Program-made: the position numbers and the translations under genes | Part shown: positions 28,001 through 34,061 of the stretch, piece by piece | How the letters are laid out: each line of letters begins with the position of its first letter | Numbering within the stretch: position 1 is the stretch's first letter | The notes under the pieces: model-generated | What the model was told of the DNA's origin: nothing | Databases searched by the model: none | The model's input: the letters and a program-made list of their open reading frames with translations, nothing else | Virus record (IMG/VR): IMGVR_UViG_3300029319_000127 | Coordinates: 1 to 41,338 of that record | Source of the DNA: a virus | Direction: 5' to 3' (one strand) | DNA length: 41,338 bases

Positions 28001-28817
28001 AAGGCCTGATATGATTAGTCAACAACAAGCTTCACCATTAGGAAAACTAATACTAGCTTTTCAAAACGTAACGTCACAATATAATAGACTTGGTAAAAAA
28101 GCTATGTTAGATTTAATTAACAGAAGAAAAACACCACCTTATACAGATCAGTTTAAAAGTGATATGTCAAATGCAAATAAAATAGTTTATTATTTTGCTG
28201 CTCAAAACTTAGTGTTTTATTCTTTACAGTCTGCTTTATTTGCAATGATGTTTGATGACAACAAAGATGACGAGCAGTTTTTAAAGAAAAAAGAACGTAT
28301 GATAAATGGTAGTATTGATTCTGTGCTTCGTGGCGCCGGTATAATGGGAGCTGTAATATCTACTTTTAAAAACATGGCTATAAAGTTTGCAGAGCAAAGA
28401 AACAAAACATATAACAAAGACGAAAGTGCTGTTATAATGGAAATGTTAAATGTATCACCACCATTAGGTATTAAAGCTAGAAAAATAGTTAATGCTGAGA
28501 AAACATTAAATTACAATAAAAAAGTAATTGAAGAGATGAATACGTTTGATATTGATAATCCTGTTTGGCCAGCTGTAACTAATTATATAGAAGGTATAAC
28601 AAACGTTCCTGTTAACAGATTATATAATAAAACACAAAATGTTAGACAAAGTTTAGATTCGCAGTATAGCGGTTTTCATAGACTGCTAATGTTTTTAGGT
28701 TGGAGTCAGTATAATTTAGGTTTAGAAAACAAAGAGCTCGAAGCTGTTAAAAGTAGAGTTAAAAAGTCTAGACAAGGTATGAGAAAAAGAAAAAAAAGTA
28801 GACCAGTTTCAATATAG
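22086..28817 (+). CDS. Giant polyvalent virion protein: metallopeptidase, nuclease and HAD motifs
   Basis: A 2243-residue protein with several regions. Residues 1-120 are helical. Residues 150-345 hold Gly/Ala-rich hydrophobic stretches (VGAGSGALIAGPGGAIKGAL; FAGEIAGQIGAG), probably membrane-active. Near 535-600, H539-E-L-L-H543 is a zinc metallopeptidase motif and E594 (DEYFTAF) is a plausible third ligand. Residues 1045-1100 fit a PD-(D/E)XK-type core: E1050, D1082, E1095-L-K1097. Residues 1388-1560 fit a HAD phosphatase: DFDET (1392-1396), T1471 in FVLTAR, K1508, and D1527-D1528 in YFVDDALPN. Residues 1590-2243 are helical, with a hydrophobic segment near 2031-2056 and a basic tail. This multi-enzyme makeup fits the published class of phage polyvalent proteins that enter cells with DNA. 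As the last of three adjacent internal-protein genes it is probably the T7 gp16 analogue; no lytic transglycosylase motif is seen. Confidence 0.8.
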   Translation: MSDFSYNNVNISVQEVADAAKKSNMSIEDYIDSVDGLEYTVAPEDRGFFYDLYVAYKQGVNAGASVDEAFDIYKQGKDISDEDLQGAIDAVSKMQEIGPTNEQYEFAKAKKKYGGGAFGTLKALRENPGFLPQLLVSSFATMGSSFLDSEEVAGTTLASAGVGAGSGALIAGPGGAIKGALSGGIGGLVGSMETGLTLMDLIQEELGEGVELTKENVREILSNEEKFNDIKQKSAARGRNIGAVESLAFVLSMGASRAFTSIGKFRTAALAGTAIETAGGFAGEIAGQIGAGQKIDTGEAVLEGIGEIAGPGTIINVSDVMRTALQRSKYNINGETRSKKEIVDILNNKNLTAQEKTKIKFSIENDNQFENFVNEKLNDISLESKIDPRVSEDKDRADLVNLQKQLEKAKADANKTGIFRVVDAQANVENIETQIDNIINKYSDVDRRTSDVRARKKTAEQVEENLADQVFEASMSFAKKHAKLYNLNIVDGLSKTEIEKQYGKKAAKSNGFITPEGDIIINKDVAKTKGIIGSNTANHELLHGIIQASGKADKIDQKLVDDFLNKIGEKNKAIVLKRIKDNYTEDYIKKNKDEYFTAFSDGVENGEITFDNGIFTRVIDSVRNLLQDLGIRKVDFESADGMYNFLKDYNRSIHKGALSKGIRRATGATAAPTQTKQSRSQLVDTINDLQQGAVTKADFQKPEVFNKVFEAIQPGGAINNYIKSLQMSPEKTQETIDSVTDRLINFDPAAKRKDGSVIGPRGLGEFIMANVGFGKLDAAKKLATKAKKTKRETTIDTKEAKEIADTPVETTQELANGPRILSTFDVPLEDNVNTTIIERVENLIEENPANLKEQADKLVLNEIRKDLDGAIPKVTSKGVTAEYETFIRETFDENVKSIGIEKSRKLPWFEKKKVGRKDYKNIDPETGKVSNYRKDVFESKASKPKYIKYYTQGKPGVLRERRRALILMIAERKKDVAVDNYIEENSGNIDAVMQAKLRAASRTAELVEQELKTFDTIKFSNYFVNKTEEYYKSPANKGKKLYRNRGFAFEQVIIDLIRSYGLDPDVLELKVDINTEKGGLADVSFTLMGVRRSLELKFGKTPKEATNVPMGAVSWSFFDLAKKTFGLAKNRPASYSSIDFNGLAKALLADNGPLEKYINRYNELRVLYNNGVKTVEVNGKAMPLNTEGRRLEGEEALSELNQIGDKISENIYHILQKEKLANFNIRQTSKDGQPLVDHYEAKVGKDPVTGEEVLGVDFLEPLGVGLYNVSDPAQSPLPQLPWVKDAFTVTSNVYLKNSGSIGKKVNGKKVSTIIPGGSKIIRFNIQVQNSVAEVKKVSDYSVTNESSFIALLEQAASLQKPVEQVNKYSNSVDNARVTKQYHNNKRGMSTFDFDETLIVEGKNFVTATKGDDVVQISSAEWPILGQKYADDGYTFDFKDFVNVRGGKEGPLLQKMKNQIKKFGPENVFVLTARQQQADTAIHGWLKSQGIDIPIENITGLGDSTGEAKALWMLNKFEQGYNDMYFVDDALPNVDAVKNALEQLDIKSDVQQAKLKFSNSIDSDFNNILQDVTNIDAKKRFSETKARKRGASKGKFRYFIPPSHEDFVGLLYNFMGKGELGNKHRDFFEKTLIRPLNRAYRELNAAKQAIANDYRALRKNNPDVVKKLNQKTPDGDFTYEDAVRVYLWNKHGHKVEGLSNADLKELSDLVNNDIALKNYAEQLNIISKQKEYVAPTADWEVGDIRTDLTDATGRIGREKFFAEFLENAEATFSKENLNKIEAGFGSGVRNAIEDVLYRIKTGQNRPSGQNVLVNKLMNYLNAAVSSVMFFNVRSSVLQQMSLVNFINFGDNNIFKFAKAFANKKQYWADWAYLFNSDYMKQRRAGIQTDVNGAELAASVANSKNPVQTVIRKLLQLGFLPTQIGDNIAIATGGAAMYRNRVNTYLSQGLSKVEAEKKAFVDFQEIAESTQQSARPDMISQQQASPLGKLILAFQNVTSQYNRLGKKAMLDLINRRKTPPYTDQFKSDMSNANKIVYYFAAQNLVFYSLQSALFAMMFDDNKDDEQFLKKKERMINGSIDSVLRGAGIMGAVISTFKNMAIKFAEQRNKTYNKDESAVIMEMLNVSPPLGIKARKIVNAEKTLNYNKKVIEEMNTFDIDNPVWPAVTNYIEGITNVPVNRLYNKTQNVRQSLDSQYSGFHRLLMFLGWSQYNLGLENKELEAVKSRVKKSRQGMRKRKKSRPVSI

Positions 28818-28838
28818 CACAAACAATTAAAATAAAAA

Positions 28839-29885
28839 ATGAAAAAACTAATTATATTATTAATTATACTAAGTTCTTGTGTAACACCTAAAAAATGTTG
28901 CTCACAAAGCTTTAAAAAAATATTTAAGTTCTCTACGTTTTACGCAGCTGCAAACGGCGGTACATCCATATCGGATGTAGAAACATTTTCAGTTACAAAC
29001 GGACTAGAAACTGCCACAATACAAACACCATATGATTACAACTTAGCTTTAGGTATACGTAAAATAGCTAGATTTGGTTATGAAAATAGAGCGCAAACAT
29101 TTTACGATGGCACTGAAAACTCGTGGTCAGATGGTGCTAACGTAGGTAAAGTAAAAGGATTAGAGTTTTTATTTGAAATAGATTATAAAAGACAACAAGG
29201 TAATGAATATTTAGATCAGCATCACTTTATAAGATTTGTTGATGATAAGTATATATTAAAAGGTGAATATTTAGAAGATGGTTTTGCAGATATAAAATAC
29301 TTTGAAACATCAGAAAGATATAGATATAAAGTTAATGACAAATTGTCGTTTAATGCTGGGCTTGCTCAAAGGTTGTCCGAACCGTACGGATATGATCCCT
29401 TGGCAGAGTGGATGCTAAGCAATGGCAATATACATTACACTTACCTAGCACTACAAGAAGGCTATAATGTCGATGTAGCTGCTAGTGAGTATTTTTCTCC
29501 GAGTGGAGAACTCGTTGCTACAAGCAAAGAGGTTTGGGAAGAGGTTGTTATACCAACCGTGCTAGCAGATTATACTGAAAGAAAACGTAATGAGTTAGAC
29601 CAAATAATACAGAACTCTTTTGTATTAGGTTTAGATTACTATTATTACACCAAGTCTTATTGGGCTCATGCTTGGGCTAATATCATGCCTTGGCATTATG
29701 ATGATGACGGTGAGTTTTCTTATCACAAATTTAACAATGGCCAATGGCTCGATTATTCTGGCGGTGCAATACTTGGTTACAAGCTAAATAAGTCGTTAGG
29801 TATGTTTATTGAGGGAAAGTACAATAAATATTGGAATAGAGAGTGGTATGACTTTAAATTTGGAGTGAATTACGTAATCTTTTAA
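28839..29885 (+). CDS. Putative envelope lipoprotein / outer-membrane barrel-like protein
   Basis: A 348-residue protein with a lipoprotein-type signal: MKKLIILLIILSSC, where L-S-S-C14 fits a lipobox. A conventional signal peptidase site further on (near CCSQ) is an alternative. The mature part has many short Tyr/Phe/Trp-rich strands, such as FFLEID-like and KLSFNAGLAQRL, then GGAILGYKLNKSLGMFIEGK, and it ends WYDFKFGVNYVIF. A final amphipathic strand ending in Phe is typical of outer-membrane beta-barrels. A helical stretch near 228-258 (SKEVWEEVVIPTVLADYTER) interrupts the strands. It may be displayed in the host outer membrane during infection, for example to block or alter receptors. That role is inference. 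It starts the accessory block after the giant virion gene and ends 2 bp before the nuclease gene. Confidence 0.6.
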   Translation: MKKLIILLIILSSCVTPKKCCSQSFKKIFKFSTFYAAANGGTSISDVETFSVTNGLETATIQTPYDYNLALGIRKIARFGYENRAQTFYDGTENSWSDGANVGKVKGLEFLFEIDYKRQQGNEYLDQHHFIRFVDDKYILKGEYLEDGFADIKYFETSERYRYKVNDKLSFNAGLAQRLSEPYGYDPLAEWMLSNGNIHYTYLALQEGYNVDVAASEYFSPSGELVATSKEVWEEVVIPTVLADYTERKRNELDQIIQNSFVLGLDYYYYTKSYWAHAWANIMPWHYDDDGEFSYHKFNNGQWLDYSGGAILGYKLNKSLGMFIEGKYNKYWNREWYDFKFGVNYVIF

Positions 29886-29887
29886 CT

Positions 29888-30247
29888 ATGTATCAATACA
29901 AAGTAAAGCTTGATAGAGTTATAGACGGAGACACTATAGATTGTTACATAGATTTAGGCTTTAATATCAATACAAAAAAGCGTGTTAGGTTTGTAGGTAT
30001 TAATACTCCAGAGTCTAGAACACGAGATCTTGAAGAGAAAAAAAGAGGTTTAGCTGCAAAAGCTAGATTAGTAGAAATATTAGAAAACGCTAACGAGATA
30101 CATCTTGATTCTCATGGCGTTGGTAAATACGGTAGAGTGCTAGGACAATTGCATATTAGCGATGAAAGCTCACCAACAATGTTAAATGTAAACGAATTAT
30201 TAATTAAAGAAGGCCATGCTGTAGAATATCATGGCGGTAAACGTTAA
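29888..30247 (+). CDS. Staphylococcal-nuclease-like (SNase/thermonuclease) protein
   Basis: A 119-residue single-domain protein of the SNase family, which cleaves DNA or RNA with Ca2+. The hallmark parts are present in order: VIDGDTIDCYIDLG (D15, D18), KRVRFVGINTPESR (R34 and E42, equivalent to the catalytic R35 and E43), and GKYGRVLGQL (R83, equivalent to R87), ending with NELLIKEGHAVEYHGG. N39 stands where the calcium ligand D40 occurs in the classical enzyme, a change also found in other family members. There is no signal peptide, so it probably acts in the cytoplasm or on the virion. Host DNA breakdown or DNA processing is plausible. It lies 2 bp after the lipoprotein-like gene. Confidence 0.92.
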   Translation: MYQYKVKLDRVIDGDTIDCYIDLGFNINTKKRVRFVGINTPESRTRDLEEKKRGLAAKARLVEILENANEIHLDSHGVGKYGRVLGQLHISDESSPTMLNVNELLIKEGHAVEYHGGKR

Positions 30248-30248
30248 A

Positions 30249-30524
30249 ATGGCAAAAGAATTAAACGAAGACACTGGCTTTACTATAAGCATAAAAACAT
30301 TAATAGCAATTGGTTTTGCAATATCTACAATTATAGGAATGTGGTTCGCATTACAAGCTGATATAGCTGAAGCAAAAGAACTACCTAAGCCAGATGTAAC
30401 GCGTATGGAGTTTCAAATGAAAGATGAGAACATCAGAAACACTATTATGGAGACCAGAGATGACGTGAGTGAATTAAAGGATCGTATGATCCGTATGGAA
30501 GATAAAATAGATCAATTAAGATAA
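30249..30524 (+). CDS. Small membrane-anchored coiled-coil protein
   Basis: A 91-residue protein with one membrane segment (TLIAIGFAISTIIGMWFAL, about residues 16-34), then a periplasm-or-cytoplasm-facing coiled coil (about 55-91: NTIMETRDDVSELKDRMIRM, then EDKIDQL). I chose the ATG at 30249, one base after the nuclease stop and with an AAA before it. An ATG at 30231 gives six extra residues and overlaps the nuclease gene. The N-terminus (MAKELNEDTGFTISIKTLIA) looks like a recurrent small protein near lysis and fibre genes of flavobacterial and marine phages, as I recall. It could be a holin, spanin-like or membrane-linker protein; the sequence does not decide. Confidence 0.7.
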   Translation: MAKELNEDTGFTISIKTLIAIGFAISTIIGMWFALQADIAEAKELPKPDVTRMEFQMKDENIRNTIMETRDDVSELKDRMIRMEDKIDQLR

Positions 30525-30845
30525 ATGAAATACATTTTATTATTAATGTTGTTTTGCAGTAGTATATCTGCTCAAATAACAGTAACACATTTTAACGCAG
30601 AGTGGAACGCTGCAAATAAAGTTGAGTGGTTTGAAAAACTAGAAGACTGTGATTTATCTAAAGTTTGTATAGTTGCAGAGCCAAAACTACAAGACAAACA
30701 TAAGATAATTATAGTACCTACTATAGTTATATTTAAAGACGGAGAAGAAATAAAAAGATACCAAGCAGACCTTAGTTTTAAACTGCTTGCTACAAGGAAA
30801 GAGATACAGAATTTTATTAATGAACAAATAATGAGCGACTTCTAA
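30525..30845 (+). CDS. Secreted thioredoxin-fold protein lacking active-site cysteines
   Basis: A 106-residue protein with a cleavable-looking signal peptide (MKYILLLMLFCSSISAQ). The mature part matches the thioredoxin plan: strand and active-site position VTHFNAEWNAAN, a helix VEWFEKLEDC, then the cis-proline strand IIIVPTIVIFKDGEEIKRYQ (P65). In active thioredoxins the W27 position is followed by CxxC; here it is NAAN (N28, N31), so redox catalysis of the usual kind is not expected. C42 and C48 remain and may form a structural bond. It is probably a binding or chaperone-like protein in the host periplasm. The start follows the previous TAA directly, and its stop overlaps the next ATG by one base. 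Confidence 0.75.
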   Translation: MKYILLLMLFCSSISAQITVTHFNAEWNAANKVEWFEKLEDCDLSKVCIVAEPKLQDKHKIIIVPTIVIFKDGEEIKRYQADLSFKLLATRKEIQNFINEQIMSDF

Positions 30846-33800
30846 TGAAAAATTTAATATTATTATTGCTGTTACCATTTGTAACGTTTTCACAAAATAC
30901 TTGGGTTAACTACCAAGTGCAGTTTGATTTTTACGCACCGTCAGAGTCACACTTTTTTATGGTGTCTGATGCTAATGGTGATACGGCAATGTTTTACCAG
31001 CCAACAACTCCTTATGAGTTTTTAGACACCACAATATTTATAAACTCTGGTAGTTATACGGTTTCATTAATGGATAGTTGGGGTGACGGTTGGACATCTA
31101 ATCAACCAGCTTCGTTTAAAATGCGTAACTTGTGTCAAGGTTTAATTATAAATTGGGATCCAGTTGTAGGTTCATTTTTTCAAAGAGATACCACTGTAAA
31201 CATACTACCATGCCCACCACCTATTCTTGGATGTATGAATCCTATTGCTTTAAACTACGACTCATTAGCAAATGTTGATGATGGAAGTTGTGTGTTTCCA
31301 CCTTGCAATGGTGTAGTAAATGATACTGCGTGGCAAATGTGTTGGGGTGCTCAAGCAGCTATATCATGGGAGTGGCAAACTGATAGCAATATAAATTGTA
31401 ACGTGATTAGATTACACTATGGTGCTGAAAGTGGCTATAACGCTACTTTTAATGGTTTCTGGCCTAGTGGTGGTTGGAGCAACTTTGCAGTTGGTGCAGG
31501 ACCAGGACAAATGCCACCTAACTGGAACGAAGAACATTATTTAGTATTAGAGTTTGTTGATAGTAGTTTTTCAGACACAATGTTCTTTACGCCTACAGCT
31601 TGTATACCGGGTTGTACAGATCCAATGCAACAATCATATAATCCATGGGCTACAACAGATGACGGTTCATGTGCTGGTACTACATGTGATACGGCTACTG
31701 AGTATCAGATAACAATGGAAATTACTCTTGATAACTGGCCAAACGAAACTTCATGGATAATGAACAGTGGTGGTGTAATAGATGAAGCACCACAAGGTAC
31801 TTATAACTTTAATGATATAGGACAAACATTTACTTATACTTTTTGTATAGATCAAAACATAGGTTTTGAATTAATATTAAACGATAGCTACGGTGATGGG
31901 CTTGCTGGTTCTACATCTGGCGGATCGTTAGATGGTAACGTGGTTATATATGACTGTAACGGTGATACTATATGGATGTTGCCTGATCCAGCTTTTGGTA
32001 ACGTAGCTTATTCAGGACCACTAAATGGTGTGCCTTGTAATGTAACGCCAGATATATATGGTTGTACAGATGATGATTATGTAGAGTATGTTGATAGTGC
32101 TAATGTAGATGATGGTAGTTGTTTAACACTACATACTTACGGCTGTACAGATCCAGCTGCTTTTAACTACGATCCAAACGCTACAATAATGGATTTAATA
32201 CCTGATTGTCATTATACATTAATATTGGAAGATGATGCTGGTGATGGTTGGGGTAATTCATATTTAGGTATATCACAAGGACCAATGCTATGGAACTTTA
32301 CAATGGGACCTGGTTCTTATGCTGATACGTTTAATTTAATATTAGATACAGATTTACCAGTAACAATATATTACTTTGAAGTTGGTGGACCACAAACACC
32401 ACCTGAAGAAGTACAGTTTCAAACATGGCATAACTCTTTTAAACTTATAAACGCTAATGGTGTTGTACTATTAGAAGAAGGTACTAATCCGTTTGCTAAC
32501 AATGGTCAAGGTGCTTTACAAGAGTTTGATAGTCCTTTTTGGCATACATATTCTGCAGTACCTTACTGTGGTGATTACTGTATACCTACAGTATTAGGTT
32601 GTATGGACTCAACAGCTTTTAATTATGCAGACTCTGCTAATACAGATGACGGTAGCTGTATACCTGTAATTTTAGGTTGTACTAATCCACTTGCATTCAA
32701 TTATGATGCTTTTGCAAATGTAGATGACAGTAGCTGTGTAAGCACTATTGTTGGTTGTATGGACACCACCGCGTTTAACTACAATCCATTTGCTAACGTA
32801 AACGATCAGGCATCATGTGTACCTGTTATATACGGTTGTATGGATGACACTATGTTTAATTATAATCCTGCAGCTAATACACCTGATACTTGCATACCAG
32901 TTATATTTGGTTGTACTGACGCTTTAGCTTTTAATTATGATAGTTTAGCAAATACAAATAACAACTCTTGTATACCATTTATATACGGATGTACTAATCC
33001 TGCAGCAATAAATTACGACCCATTAGCAAACACTGATGATTCAACTTGCATAGGCGTAATATATGGTTGTACTGACGCTACAATGTACAACTACGATCCA
33101 TTAGCAAATACAGATAACGGTAGCTGTATACCTTTTATTTACGGATGTACTGACTCTACAATGTTTAACTACGATCCGTTAGCTAATACAAATAACAACA
33201 CTTGTGTACCGTTTGTTTATGGTTGTACTAATCCTATAGCTTTAAACTTTAATCCTAACGCTAATGTAGATGATTTTAGCTGTATATTACCAATATATGG
33301 ATGTATGGATAGCACAGCATTTAATTATGATCCACTAGCTAATACTGACAACGGTACTTGCGTACCAGTAATATACGGTTGCACAAACCCAATAGCGCTA
33401 AACTACTGTGATACTTGTAATACAGATGACTTTAGTTGCATACTACCAATTTATGGCTGTACTGACAGCACAATGTTTAATTATAATCCACTAGCAAATG
33501 TTGACAACAATAGTTGTATACCTTACATATATGGTTGCACGGATCCTGCTGCGTTCAATTATAACCCATCAGCGAACACGGAGGATTTTAGTTGTATTGC
33601 TATTGTTTATGGGTGTATGGATAGTTTGGCTCTTAACTTTGATCCACTTGCTAACACGGATAACGGTTCGTGTATTGAAGTCATTGTGGGTTGCATGGAT
33701 TCAGAAGCATATAACTACGAACCAACTGCTAACGTTGATGATTCTTTATCTTGCCGTTACAGTGCTGGTTGTATTACTGGCGATAGCATCCCTTACTGGC

Positions 33801-34057
33801 TCAACGACCCATGTTACGCTTGGGTAATAGATATAGACGAATACTGTTGTGAAAACGAATGGGACACTATTTGTCAAGCAACATACGATTATTGTGACGG
33901 AACTTGGTCTGGTCCGTTACCAACAAGAATACAAGCTGAGAAGAAGCTAGTAGCTGTAACTGATCTTCTTGGTAGACCAACAAAAATAAATAAAAACAAG
34001 CTTCTATTATATATATACAGCGACGGAAGCGTAACTAAACAATTAATAAAAAAATAA
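30845..34057 (+). CDS. Large secreted repeat protein with T9SS-type C-terminal tail
   Basis: A 1070-residue protein with a signal peptide (MKNLILLLLLPFVTFSQN) and 19 copies of a roughly 26-residue Cys repeat, consensus YGCTDxxAFNYDPLANTDDG then SC, mainly over residues 127-970. Between the first five repeats lie three longer beta domains, each with a DxxGDG motif (DSWGDGW at 77-83, NDSYGDG, EDDAGDGW). Residues 1028-1070 (KKLVAVTDLLGRPTK, then LLLYIYSDGSVTKQLIKK) resemble the type A sorting tail of Bacteroidota T9SS cargo: a DLLGR strand, an aromatic strand ending in a DG turn and a basic last strand. Such Cys/Asp repeats are common in surface proteins of marine Bacteroidota. The phage product therefore probably crosses the outer membrane by the host T9SS. 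Transfer from a host surface gene is likely; a role in adhesion or receptor masking is inference. Confidence 0.75.
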   Translation: MKNLILLLLLPFVTFSQNTWVNYQVQFDFYAPSESHFFMVSDANGDTAMFYQPTTPYEFLDTTIFINSGSYTVSLMDSWGDGWTSNQPASFKMRNLCQGLIINWDPVVGSFFQRDTTVNILPCPPPILGCMNPIALNYDSLANVDDGSCVFPPCNGVVNDTAWQMCWGAQAAISWEWQTDSNINCNVIRLHYGAESGYNATFNGFWPSGGWSNFAVGAGPGQMPPNWNEEHYLVLEFVDSSFSDTMFFTPTACIPGCTDPMQQSYNPWATTDDGSCAGTTCDTATEYQITMEITLDNWPNETSWIMNSGGVIDEAPQGTYNFNDIGQTFTYTFCIDQNIGFELILNDSYGDGLAGSTSGGSLDGNVVIYDCNGDTIWMLPDPAFGNVAYSGPLNGVPCNVTPDIYGCTDDDYVEYVDSANVDDGSCLTLHTYGCTDPAAFNYDPNATIMDLIPDCHYTLILEDDAGDGWGNSYLGISQGPMLWNFTMGPGSYADTFNLILDTDLPVTIYYFEVGGPQTPPEEVQFQTWHNSFKLINANGVVLLEEGTNPFANNGQGALQEFDSPFWHTYSAVPYCGDYCIPTVLGCMDSTAFNYADSANTDDGSCIPVILGCTNPLAFNYDAFANVDDSSCVSTIVGCMDTTAFNYNPFANVNDQASCVPVIYGCMDDTMFNYNPAANTPDTCIPVIFGCTDALAFNYDSLANTNNNSCIPFIYGCTNPAAINYDPLANTDDSTCIGVIYGCTDATMYNYDPLANTDNGSCIPFIYGCTDSTMFNYDPLANTNNNTCVPFVYGCTNPIALNFNPNANVDDFSCILPIYGCMDSTAFNYDPLANTDNGTCVPVIYGCTNPIALNYCDTCNTDDFSCILPIYGCTDSTMFNYNPLANVDNNSCIPYIYGCTDPAAFNYNPSANTEDFSCIAIVYGCMDSLALNFDPLANTDNGSCIEVIVGCMDSEAYNYEPTANVDDSLSCRYSAGCITGDSIPYWLNDPCYAWVIDIDEYCCENEWDTICQATYDYCDGTWSGPLPTRIQAEKKLVAVTDLLGRPTKINKNKLLLYIYSDGSVTKQLIKK
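31223..33754 (+). repeat. 19-copy coding repeat GCTDxxAxNYDPxANxDDGSC
   Basis: Copies 1-4 are interspersed with other domains between 31223 and about 32210. Copies 5-19 run in tandem from 32591 to 33754, with a period close to 78 bp (26 codons). Each unit has two cysteines, one in GC(T/M) and one in the SC end, and Asp/Asn-rich turns. Codons differ freely between copies (GGTTGT, GGATGT, GGCTGT) while the protein pattern is kept. The array is therefore not a very recent amplification. One unit (copy 15) has two extra cysteines (NYCDTCNTDD), and copies 4 and 8 are irregular at the end. Confidence 0.9.
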
Positions 34058-34061
34058 ATTT

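Noticed and set aside
22086-28817. Giant protein as a virion RNA polymerase, as in crAss-like phages
   Set aside because: I found no DxDxD-type polymerase motif; the DFDET present belongs to a complete HAD motif set.
28961-28979. Inverted repeat TACATCC/GGATGTA near the start of the lipoprotein-like gene
   Set aside because: It lies inside coding sequence, is short and has no partner signal; chance is sufficient.
30231-30248. Upstream ATG giving a six-residue longer membrane/coiled-coil protein
   Set aside because: It would overlap the nuclease gene; the ATG one base after the stop has the usual A-rich leader of this genome.
32591-33754. Regularly spaced repeats resembling a CRISPR array
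   Set aside because: The period is 78 bp in an open frame with coding divergence, and there are no identical repeats with unique spacers; it is a protein repeat.
33498-33827. A second-frame + ORF of 109 codons in the Cys-repeat gene
   Set aside because: It is a shifted reading of the tandem repeat, with no plausible protein character; the main frame has conserved repeats.
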